From: Tribonema minus
Lineage: Eukaryota > Sar > Xanthophyceae > Tribonematales > Tribonemataceae
Reading direction: 5' to 3'
DNA: 64,000 nt
Assembly (NCBI GenBank): GCA_017506865.1
Contig: JAFCMP010000180.1
Span: 1-64,000, forward strand
Of the stretch, positions 21,562-32,680 are shown piece after piece. The notes beneath the pieces were generated by a model. It had not been told where the DNA came from. It saw nothing but the letters and a program-made list of their open reading frames with translations, and did no database searches. Both the position numbers and the translations under genes were made by a program. The first letter of the stretch is position 1; every line of letters begins with the position of its first letter.

Positions 21562-24500
21562 ATGGGGCCTGCTGGCTGCTGCTGGCTGGCCCTGCGTGCA
21601 CTGCAGCTTGGGCTGCTGCTGTCAGGCTCCTACACAGCGCAGTGCTTCAGCTACACAGGCTTAGCAGCATGGCGCCAGAAGAGCATGCCAGCGCTGCATG
21701 CCAGCAGGCAGACTACTACAGCCTCTCCCAGCGACAGCAGCTTTCAAGAAGGCATGGGAGCTACGGAAAGCAAGGACGAGCTTCGCTCAGTGGAGACAGA
21801 CAAGTATGGCCTCGAGGCTCCGCCGCAGCAAGCTTTTGGTGAGATTTCGTAAGTTTGTTGCTTGTTGCCAGCGCACCCGAATCGGTGTTCACTTGTAAGC
21901 ATCCTGCTGCGCAGATAATGTGTGCGATGCCTGCATGCGTACATCGACGGCACGAGGTCCACTTCTGCTGCACAGCTTTCCTGGTGGTGCTGCTTACTAT
22001 GGCACCTGTCCTCATCCGTCGCAGATATCACGACAGCCGCCCTGGCTGCGGGCTTTGCCTTCGAGAGCTATAACGACCCCACTGTGTACTGGAAGGGGAG
22101 CCACACTGCGAGTGGTGAGTGACGCTCTGTACGCGCGGTCTGCGGCTGTTGGAATCTTCGCGCAGCATCAGCGCGAAGCAGCGCCGGCGCGCGCACTACT
22201 GCAGTTTGCAGCACAGTGCACACCACCTCGCACGCAACTGATTGCCAGAGCGGCCACGCGCGTCAGCAACAGCATGCACGCGCTACGGGGGCAGCGCGCG
22301 TTTGCCACAGTGCCATGAGATTACATGAAAATGGTCTGTTTTGAAAATTGTGTCTGCTGTCGTTGGGCCGCGCGCCGCTGCCGGCACCTGACTGCGTCGC
22401 CCCCCTATGCCGCCCCCCCGCGTGCTGCTGTCCATCAGGCAAGGGCATGGCCTTCCTGTCGCCGCGCTTCGTGCGCGACACGTTCACCGGCGAGCTCACG
22501 GCCACGGTGCTGCACGTCGAGAACCGCCACAAGCCGGGCGCGCCGCTAGGCTTCAAGGCATCCGCCGCGGTCGTGCTGGAGGACGACTGGCTGTCGACCA
22601 GCGCGGAGACAGACGTGCGTCATCATGAAATCTTCAGCAGTAGAAGTTCACAGCAGTTTGGATCTGCTCAGACATGCGTCACTGGCTTCGCTACTGATTC
22701 TGGAAAAACACTTAAAAGTAGAAGTTGAATCTGCGACTAGGGCGGGGCTTCAAGGCATCCGCCGCCGTCGTGCTAGAGGACGACTGGCTGTCCACCGGCG
22801 CGCAGACAGACGTGCGTCGCTTGCTTCGTTGCTCATTCATGATGAAAGCTGGAAGTGCAAGTTGAAATTGTGATTAGGTGGGGCAGAGTTCCCCCCCGAT
22901 GACCTACTGTACGGCAGCAGCACTTCGAAAGCATACCAGAGCTGAGCGCTGCTGCTCCTGCGCATGCATGCGCGCGCGCAGGTCAAGGCCGCGGGCTCGC
23001 GCTTCCGCGCCATCTGGAAGGAGGACTTTGCGATGCCCGTCGTCGACGCCGCCGCCGCGCGCGTGCGCGTCACCCTGCGCCGCGTCAACTGGCTCCCCGA
23101 CTTCACCGGGCGCAAGGCCATCGCGACGCTCACCCTGCCGCTGCGCGAGGTGCTGCCCGGCGTCGCCGGTCGTGATGGCGGCAGCGGCGCAAACGGTCTG
23201 CACTCGACTGGCGACGGCAGCAAGCTCAGCAGCGACGGCAATGGCAGCGCAGGCGGCGGCGGCAGCGGCTGTGGCGCCGCCGCCACCGCGGACGGGCGCG
23301 ACGCGGCGCTCGGCGGCAGCGACAGCGGCGACGGCGGCGCGGGCGAGGGCCGCCTGCTGCAGTGGGCGGGGTGGGTGGACTTTGAGACGGTGCCGCCGCG
23401 CCGCGGGCGCAGCTCGTACCGCGCGCTCGTGCAGCTGGTGTACGTGCCGGCGGCGGCGCGCGTCGCGTGCGCGCCCGCCCTCGGCGGCGGGCCGCGCGGC
23501 TCGACGCCCGGCATGGACTGGCGAATGGTCGCGCACCAGGTGAGGCGGCGGCGGCGGCAGCGGCGGTGGCAGCGGCGGTGGCGGCGGCGGCAGTGGTTCG
23601 CAGCCCGTGCGTGCGGAGCGGCAGCGCTCTGTTCGCATGTGTGGCAGTGCTCAGTCTACGCAGGTAGCAGCGTTCCGCTGCAGCGCGGGCGGCGCGCAGG
23701 CGCGCAGTGTCGCTGCTCAGCGCTTTGTGTGTGTGCATCAAGGGGGGGGGGGGGCAGCAGGGGATGACACGCGCGGCGCGGGGAGTTCGCTTCGCGATGG
23801 TGGCACGCCGGTCATGGCGCCGGTCGGGCTGTGTTTGTCATGCTAGCTGCGCAAATGACGACTTCACAAACATTTGAGAAGGCTCAGCACAGGAAGGGGG
23901 GAGCGGAGGGGCCTGACGGCGGTGACGCCGGCATAAAGCACAGCATAGAGATGACGCTTGCGCTGCTGCAGACAGCGCGGACGCCCGCCCTTCAGCACAC
24001 CATACGCAGCTCGGCGCGCACGTGTTCAGTTCAGCATCTGCCGTTGACGTGCTGGCTGCTGAGCGTCACTGCCTTAATGGTCGGCACACGCGCCGCAGAG
24101 CACGCGCATGCATACGAGCCGCAGAGGCAGCAGCTCAAGAACTTTGAATCATGCGGCTGCAGTGGCGCACGCATGCTGTCACCGTCGTGTCAGCGCTCGT
24201 CATGCGCTGCTCATTCGACCCCTCATCCTTCAACACCGACCTCCATCGGAGTACGTGTGCGGTTCCACTTCAGCATCATGTGTGACTCTCCCCCTCCTCC
24301 AGGTGGCACGCCTGCCCGCGACACTCGCACTCATCATTGTTGTGCTCTACATACAGTATGTGAACACTCAGCATTACGCCTGGACGAGTCGCCCCTCCAT
24401 CGTTCAGAGTTAACATACTTGCACACACATACTCTCGCGGCAGGCAGCGCGACTTCAACATCACGTGTGACGCTTCCCCTCCTCGCAGGTCGCGCGCCTG

Positions 24501-27500
24501 CCTGCGGCGCGCGCCATGGAGCCCATCGCGCTCATCACCGACGAGTCCACAAACGCGCAGTGCGTCGTGTGGCACGACGCGCCGCGCCGGCGCCTCGTGG
24601 CCGCCTTCCGTGGCACCGCGTACCTGGCGGACGCCGTGACGGACGCCGCGTTCGTGCAGGTATGTATATGATTGGTGATTTATATTTACCTGCGGGTTCT
24701 CTATGTCAGCGGCGAGTGCGCTTGCTGCACGCCCGTGCACAACAGTGGTTGGCGCTGATGGGCAGCTGCGCGTCTACAGCGCCGCCGGCAGTTACAACAG
24801 TTTCCGCACAGCCCCCGAGTGCTGACGGTTCACTCAACTTCAAGCGCTTGGCTCATCTGGCAAGCATGGGTTTGGTGTGCTGCAGCCCTGAGCCGCAGCC
24901 ATGACGCCTCGGCACACCGACGAGTAACCCAGACAATCGCCCCCTCTTGCCCTCCCGCCTTCAGCACCGCCGCTCGCATCCTCACCGCCCGCGCCGCCGC
25001 CGCCGCCGCTGCCGTTGCCGCTGCCGCCGCCGCCGCAGGTGCCGCTCAGCGCCGACGTGGTGCCGCGCGACGCGGCGTGGGCGCGCTTCGCGGCGGCCCT
25101 CGCGCGCTCGCGCCTCGCCGCCGCCGCCGACATCCTCCGCTCACAGCGCGCCGCGCTGCGCGCGCTCGGCACCGGCCCCACCTCCGCCGCACGCCGCGCG
25201 TACATCGACCTTGGCGACGTCGCGAAGGCGGCGGCGGCGGCGCTGGCGGCGCTGCGCGCGGCGGCGGACAAGGCCGCGGCGGCGGCGGCGACGACGGCGG
25301 CGGCGGAGGCGGGCGACGCTGCGGGCGAGGGGGCGGACGCGGTGGCGGCGGCGGCGGGACCGAGAGGCGATGGCGGGGCGAGTAGGGGCTCTGGCGACGG
25401 CGGCGCTGACGGGGGCGGCGACGCGCATGATGAGGCACCGCCGCCGCCGCCGCCGCATGTGGAGGAGGCAGAGCAGCAGCTGGCGGCGTTTGTGCGCGCT
25501 GTGAGTGGGGAGGGCGCTGCTGAGCGTTGTGCACACCGCATGCATGCAGCTGAGCTCTGCAGTACAGCAAAAGGCTTTCACTCATCCGCACGTGGGCGTG
25601 CTGCTCCGAAATGCTCACAAAGCACGCGATAATGTTCGAAGTGTACGGCACTGAGCTGCGATCTGGGGTCATGCAAAATGCGGATGGGATCAATGCACCC
25701 TCGCCAACGCGTCCTTGCTTCTTCCTAGATCCGCCTATTCTTACTGCTTGGTGCGCGCCCCGCCCCCCTCCTGCCTCCCTTTGTCCAGCAGTTCACTAAA
25801 CGCTAACTGCGCCGGTGCCTTCTAGGCAGCACGTCCTCGCCACTCCACCGTCTGCCAACTGCTGCCAACAATGCACACCTATCTTGTCTTCGACCAAATT
25901 CACGCTGACAACACCGCTGCACAACACTCTCGACTGCCCCCTTCCTGCCCCCCCCCCTCCGCTCCTCAGGTCCACCAATGCCGACAGCGCGGCCGTCATT
26001 CACAGCGGCGCGCTCGCTGTCCCTCCAGGTCTGCTAGATGCTGCCAACAACACGCCATGGCGTGCTATGGCGTCCATGTGCACGCCAACACAGCGTTTCA
26101 CAACACCTCTAACCTCACCCCCCCACCCCCCCCCCGTCCCCCCCCGCCAATCGCCCAGTACTGACAGCACCTTACCCCCCACCCCCCAAAACTACCCAGT
26201 GGTTTACCAACGCCGACAGCGCGGCCGCAGTCGACCCGTCGCGCCCGCCGCCCCCATCCTCCACCGTCCTCAACGTCGTGGGCGGCGCCGTGCGAAAGGG
26301 GGCGGGGCTCACGCAGAACGCCCTGCGCAGCGCCGGCGGCGCGCTACTGAATGCGTCGGCGGCGTCGCCGTCCGGCGTCGGCGGCAGCAGCGGCGGCGCG
26401 CGCAGCGGGGGCGGCGGCGGCGGCGGCGGAGACAGCAGCAGCGGCGGACGGTGGGGCGGCGTGAAAGATGATTCGCCGGAGCGGCGTGCGACACGGCTGC
26501 GCGCGGCGCTGCTCGAGGTGGGCGGAGCGCTGCTGGTTAGGGTTTGAATTAGGGTTGGGGTTAGGGTTTGAAGCTTTGAAGACAGGTTATGTTGAGCGTT
26601 TGGGTTAGAGGTGGGTTTTGCACTGTGGACAGTTAGGGTTGAGGTTGCGGTAAACAAGGGCGAGCATCAAATTGTCATGAACCTGTTGCCTGCTCAGGTG
26701 GTGAAAACCGTTTCACTGCGCTATGTGGATTAATTGGGGAGCGCGATACTATTCTGTTCGTTGTCGAGTCACCTCATCATGGCGTGTTGTCTGCTTCTGT
26801 CACGAAGTTGTGCCTTCACCGACACCACTCGCATTCATTCATTTACGGCATGATTTCACCCGTTGATTCATGAATATGACGCTTCACGCAGGTCATCGAC
26901 GTGGCATCGCTCAGCGACGAGCTGCTGGTCCACACGGGCTTCCACAAGTCGTACATGGGCATCCGCGCCGCGCTCGCGGACGTGCTCGCGACGGTGCTGC
27001 GGGGCAGCGGTGAGTCCTATCGCCTCCCCTCGTGGTGTTTTCATTGCCCTAACCCCAGGGTTGCGGTTAGGGTAGGGCGTGGGGGCTAGGGTTAGGGTCA
27101 GGGTTAGTAGTGCGCTGAGTCATACGTACATGCCTGTAGGCATCCTAGGCTTGCAGTGTTTTGTGTGTACTTGCGCTAGGGGTGCGGCCATGGTAGGGCG
27201 TTGGGGCTAGGGTTAGGGTCCGGATTAGTGCAGCGGTGAGCCATACATACATGCCCACCCTAGGCTGGCAGTGATTCAGTGGGGATGCGGCTAGGGTAGG
27301 ACGTTGGGGCACGTGCTTGGTCTGTCGCAGCTGACATTACACTGGCGAGCTCGCGCTAAGCTGCCGCGGCAATAGTTGAAGGCACTGCGAAGGGGAACTG
27401 TGCGCATAGTCTAGGCGCTCCCTGGCCTAACCCCGACCCTTACCCCTAACCCAGTGCTCGCACCTGTTTTTGCAGCCCCGGCTCGAGCCCAGAGACTTTG

Positions 27501-30500
27501 AGTGACAAAACACCTCGCTCTGATCGCACCTTGTTCAGGACCAATGCACCATACGTCATGGGCTGGTCATGACCTTGGGGTTAGGGTTAGGTCTAGGGTT
27601 AGGGCTCACTCCAGCGCCTCAAACTCATCTCTAGCCAAGTGTCACTTCAACCTGTACCCTTGCGCGCGCGCGCAGGCGAGGACGTCACGGAAGCGACGCA
27701 CGTGTATTTCACGGGGCACTCCCTTGGCGGCGCGCTGGCCACTCTCGCCGCGCTCGATGCGGCCAGGAACGGCATCCGCGGGCGCGCGCCCAAGGGCATC
27801 ACGGTGAGTGCAGCAGCGCTCAGCCGATATCGAGGCACTGGCAACTGACCACGCCTAGAGGTCTGCTATCTTTCACAGTGTTTCCATAGAAGCGTGCACG
27901 TGTGAGAGCCAGCGCGCCCAAGGGCGTCACGGTGAGTGCAGCAGCGCTCAGCTCATATAGAGGTATGCATGCGTGAGAACGGCCGCGCGCCCGAGGGCAT
28001 TGTCACGGAGCGTGCAGCAGTGCTCAACTGATTGAGACGTGTGCACATGTGAGAGGTAACTGTGGTGGCCGCGCGCCCAAGGGCATCACTGCTCAGTTGA
28101 TATGGAGGTCTGTATGAGAAGTAATTGTTGGTGCGCATTGAGACGCTCTTGTCGCAAGGTTTTTGTGGGTTCTGGTGGCAGGCCTGACAACACGGTGACC
28201 CATCTGGGGCTTACAGCGCTCAAGGGCATCGCAGCGAGTGCAGCCGTGCTCAGCTGATTCTGGGTACGCATGTGTACATGAAATATGCGTGTGCGAGTCT
28301 GCACACGGTACTGGAAGCAGCCTTGTGTCTGACTGAACTGTCGCAGCCGCTGTGGCAGCACACTCCGATACCGTCGGAGGAGGCCATTTGATGCATGTGG
28401 CGCAACCACTTGCGCGCTCTCTAACGACGGGACAGTTTCGTGAAACGACATCACTTGGACCACCCGCCCGACTGCACGCGTCCCCTCCCCTGCAAAGTCC
28501 TGCGCGTGAGCGCCAGCGCTGTGTCGCAACCTGCCTTTCAGGCGGGGTCCATGCCTGTATGCATGGTTCGCAGCCCGCATGTGTGCACGAGCAGCAGTGC
28601 TCATATTCGCCCCACGCAACCTTGCTCAGCGCGCCATGCGTTCAACGCCGTCGGTCCCCGTGTGCGCGCCGCGGCGCATCGTGTCCACCAGGCGCGTCGC
28701 CTCGCCGTGCGCCGTGTCCTTCTCTGCAGCGATGACGTCGCGCGTCTGGCCCGGCAAGCTCGTGCGTACAAGCAGCAATTGTCAGTGCGCATCGAGACAC
28801 TGACAATCCCTAGAAGACCAACTGTTCACAAGGTACACGTAGACTCTAGTAGCAAGCAGGACACCATCTAGGCTTTTCGGCGCCGTCGGCGAGAACATTA
28901 AAAATGAGAAAGTGGCGCAAAAACGGATGCCATCGCCGCGGACCTACTGCATGTACACCGGCACTGTCGCAGCCCGCGCGCGTGCGCAAACAGCAGCAGC
29001 GCTCATCTCCACCCCTTGCAGCCTTGCTCAGCACGCCATACTTGTGTGCGCCTACAGTGTGTTGCAACCACGCTATGCGTTGACCGCCACTCATGCGTAC
29101 GCGCGCAATGTCCTGCCGCAGATGTACAATTTTGGGAGCCCGCGCGTGGGCAACAACGCGTTCTCTGCGCTCTACAACTCGCTCAACGGCGACTCCTTCC
29201 GGCTGGCGCTGGAGTTCGACGTCATCGCCAACCTGCCGCCGCGCGTCGTCGTCGGCAGCTTCACCGAGTACGAGCACGTCGGCCGCACGGTGTTGCTCAA
29301 CCACCAGGGTGCGTGTCATACATACATACCCCTTGCCTGAGATGTTGAGCAATGTCATCACGTGTGCAAGTCCTTATGGGCGGCTGTTGCCGACTGCGAG
29401 TGTCGCGCATGCAGACCCCTTGCCTGCTGCCTTGTTTGAGCAATGCCATCTTGTGCACACGACCCCGTGGGCGACTTTGCCGAGTGTGAGGACGTGCCAC
29501 CAGGGCGCGGTGGCGTGTCGCGATGTGTGCGCAGCAGTAACATACGTATCCCATCTGCTTTGTTGAGCAATGCCGTGTGCGTGCGTCCTCGTGCGCAGCT
29601 TGGCCGGGCAGGAGCGCATTGGCTGCAGAGTGAGCCAGGGGGCGCGCGTCGCGATGCGTGTGCGGCAGCACACGTATTGCAGAATCTACATGCGTTGCAC
29701 AAGCTCTGCGCTTGGTCAATGGGGTGCGCCCATGTGTCATCGACGCACCCGCATACACATCAACACCTCCTGTATTTCGGTTCGGTGACAGTGTCTTGCA
29801 GCATGCGCGCACTCGGGTACCTTGCGGTACGTTGCATTCAGTGTTTAGATCTGCGCTAGGGTCAGGGCCAGCATGCACTCGCATCATCGCCAAACAACGC
29901 CGAGACGCACCCCCCTCCCCCTCACCCTGCGATGCAAACTCGCCTCGCCACCGAAACCGACACACGCATTGCGCGCGCACCCCGCGCGGCCCCCCGCTAC
30001 ATACGCAGGCCAGCGCGGCGTCAGGTGGGTGGAGGGCGAGAGCGAGGGGGAGGACCCCGTGCGCCGCCAGCAGGAGCGCGGCGCGGCCGTGTTTGAGTCG
30101 CGGCGCGCGGCGCTCAGCTTCACTGCCGGCGGCGGCCTCGTCGGCAGGCACCGCGAAGTGGTGAGCGCGGGCATTAACGATGTTCTAACCCTAAACTTAG
30201 CTCTAGGTCAGCAGCGCTCAGCTTCTGGTGGCGGCCTCGTCGGCAGGCACCGCGAAGTGGTGAGCGAGGACAGGAAGAGGAGAGGGATGGTGTTAAGCGT
30301 CGCGTGCGATGCGGCGTCGGCGGCGGTCGGCGCCGCCGCCGTGGACAGGCACCCCGCAGGGACAAAACAAGTATTGCTACAGCAAAGCGCGAAAGAGGAG
30401 AGAGAAGTGGCGGCTGTTCAGTGATGCCTGACTTCAACCCTAGCTCTAGGTCGCCGGCGGGCGTCGCCGGCGCGGTGGACGGGCTGTGTGCAGCGATAAA

Positions 30501-31387
30501 GCGAGAAGAGTTACAGAGCGAGTGATCGTCAGTGAGCACCAAGCCACGGCGTCGCAGCAGTAGATGAAGACTATATATATGGGATGCAAGCATGACATTA
30601 ATCATCTGAGGATATTCACGCCCCCAGCAAGAAAAAGTACAAAGCTACTCGGCGCGTCCGGCGCGTCATGGCGAGCTGCCGTTGAGCCGCGCAGCGCCGC
30701 CAAACTGCGGTGTGAGCAAGCAGCCGACAGCAGCCCTGTGCGTGTGTTGTCTCGTCGCGACGCGAGGCGGAAAAAACGGGGCAAACCTTAAGTCTAAAAC
30801 TTGCATCGGAGTGACACCCACGCTGATCGGTCGCGCTGCATGTTGAGCATGTGCGATGGGCCGCTATTTTCGCGTAGCATGTCCGTGAGCGGATGCGTCC
30901 GCTCGTGCGCAGGCGCAGCCAGGGGCGCCGTGGCGTTCTCGACTCTGCAGCGTCGGCGTTTGCGCCGGCAACACGAGTCCATTGAAGTATACTTCAAGTA
31001 CTCGCCGACCTCGTCTGGTACCACTGGCGGCAGCATGCGCTGCCCGCGCGCGTGCGCCGCCTGAATGTTTTGCTGATCGCTGCCATGGCGCGGCGCGGCT
31101 CTGCTCTGACAGGGCAGCGGCGCGCGCTCTGCTCTGACAGAAGGCTGTGCAGGGGAGCCCGCGCACCACTCACTCACATCACTTCTACTGACATCACGTG
31201 AAGGCACTCGCGTGGGGCGATTCAGTTTCTTCCGTGCACATCGATGAATGCGTGAAACGCCGCACGTCATGTGCTCACAACGCCGTGCGCTGCTGCTGCT
31301 GCTGACGCCGCGCAGTCGTACTTCATCGCCATGTGCGACGCGCTGGGGCGGCCGCTGCCGGATTTTCTGGAGGAGAGGCGCACGTAG
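21562..31387 (+). CDS. C2-domain class-3 lipase (alpha/beta hydrolase), 12 exons
   Basis: Proposed exons: 21562-21838, 22025-22114, 22439-22614, 22982-23539, 24489-24659, 25039-25500, 26200-26517, 26892-27009, 27676-27803, 29122-29308, 30009-30160, 31316-31387 (about 902 aa, phases all agree). It should hydrolyse ester bonds of acyl lipids. Residues 1-25 are a hydrophobic leader ending in AQC-F, which suggests ER entry and possibly onward plastid targeting. Residues 125-365 form a C2 domain (LTATVLHVENR, WKEDFAMPV, TLPLREVL), which typically binds membranes. The lipase part shows FRGT (oxyanion side), VHTGFHKSY, the nucleophile elbow GHSLGG (Ser about 739), FGSPRVGN, FDVIANLPP (Asp about 799) and RHREVSYF (His about 876). 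Ala/Gly-rich inserts (residues 450-680) separate FRGT from the Ser. Gene-level call is firm; small exon-edge errors are possible. Confidence 0.85.
22737..22822 (+). repeat. Duplicated 3' end of lipase exon 3 with its donor site, inside intron 3
   Basis: Repeats the exon segment ending in GACAGAC|GTGCGTC with about 10% difference, and keeps the reading frame of the encoded GFKASAAVVLEDDWLSTGAQ. It lacks its own clear acceptor. Confidence 0.8.
24273..24333 (+). repeat. Duplicated acceptor and start of lipase exon 5, inside intron 4
   Basis: Parallels 24459-24520: a pyrimidine-rich tract, CAG and the exon start (gtggcacgcctgcc versus gtcgcgcgcctgcc). Confidence 0.7.
25965..26000 (+). repeat. 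Duplicated acceptor and start of lipase exon 7, inside intron 6
   Basis: The words CAG, accaatgccgacagcgcggcc mirror the exon-7 start at 26200 (accaacgccgacagcgcggcc). Confidence 0.7.
27904..28250 (+). repeat. Tandem copies of the lipase exon 9 end plus donor, inside intron 9
   Basis: The junction gcgcgcccaagggcatcacg|gtgagtgcagcagcgctcagc (27783-27823) recurs at about 27913, 27988, 28072 and 28213 with growing divergence, embedded in a tandem repeat of 75-140 bases. Confidence 0.75.
30207..30266 (+). repeat. Duplicated end of lipase exon 11 with donor, inside intron 11
   Basis: Copies ggcggcctcgtcggcaggca ccgcgaagtg and the following gtgagcg of the true junction at 30160. Confidence 0.8.
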
Positions 31388-32680
31388 GCCGCCGATGCGC
31401 GCATTGCGCCGCATCTGCACCTGGGTCGGTTGACGATGGTACATGCGTTCAATTTTGTCGACAGCAGAGAGCGCACTGCCGGTGCCGCCCTTAGCTTCTG
31501 TACCCAGGGCGCGCACACGGCACCACTGTATTTTATCGCAGCCGCGGCCTGTTGAGAGGCAGCGGCGATCCTGTGGAAATTTTGACATGATGCTGGTAGC
31601 ATCCCCTGCAGTAAGGAGTTCTGTCAGATTGGTCTATGCCGCACCCATGGTGTGAGACAATAGGCTAGTAGGTTGCTGCCACTGTCATTCTGCCAGGTTG
31701 AACCGGCAGCGTGTATGCACTGACGCGCACAAGATGAGGTCCAGGTATCATCATTACATGTCATTCCTGACGTAATGTCCGATAATTCCACCAGATGCTC
31801 TTCACACCCATCTCGTCGTCTTGCTCCTTGCCTTGTACACTTCTATTTCTCCCTGGAGCCTTGGTGCGATGTTTTTGTGGTTGTTAGCGTTGCGTAAACC
31901 GCCGTCACCATGCCCACCCTTGATAGCTTCTGTCAGTTTGCATGACCTCAACTTCAAGCCTTTGGCGCAGGTTCTTGCAGTGAGTTTTCCATGAAAGACC
32001 AAACGGACCGTGTCATCATTGTGAAGTTCGACGATTCTGAAGTTGTTCACTCACCCTTTGTGGCGCCAGTTGATTGATGCAACGGTGTTGTGCAAATGTG
32101 GAAATATTCGCTGCTTCCGTACCTGTGCAACTCCTTGCATGCATCCTGTCAAATGAAAAACACCAACATGCTTCGAAGTAGTTGTATGCCGCTCCCCAAC
32201 TTCTTGGCATAGATCAATGGGGAATGCCATCTCTACACAGCTGCGTGATGTACCTGGATCGGCGATGAACAACATGCAACATGTGGTCATAAAAATGACT
32301 CAATATGGCAACAGGGAGAGCTGAAATGTGAACACGTTGCTATTCCGAATGGCGGACGCGAAAGTGCAGTTCGTCGCGCACACACACTCGTGCGGCCCCA
32401 TAGATTGCGCCATCCACGTGTTGCGGGGGGTGCGTGCGCGCCCGGCCACCAATCACAAGTCTGACTCCGAGTCCCCAACTACGCGGCGGGCGCGGGCGTG
32501 AGAGCGCAGCGCGCCCAGGGTTTTGGCTGAACCCTAGGCGTCCGCATTTAGGGCTTTGGCTGAGCCCTAGGTGCAAACTGCCGCGCGTGCCCCGACCTAA
32601 GCTACTCGGGCGCGGCGCACTGAAAGCGCCAGCGCCGCCCCCCTCCATGACCATCTGCCCCACGCATTCGCATACAAGGC
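31388..32680. other. Convergent intergenic region
   Basis: Lies between the 3' ends of the lipase (+) and the PRRC2-like gene (-). Minus-strand frames at 31802-32290 are open over about 160 codons with one stop and look like a decayed, unidentified protein rather than random sequence, but no family is recognised. Confidence 0.4.

Noticed and set aside
23831..24904. 357-codon plus-strand frame in the lipase gene
   Set aside because: Covers introns 4 and 5 and reads exon 5 in another frame; the true frame has the lipase FRGT motif.
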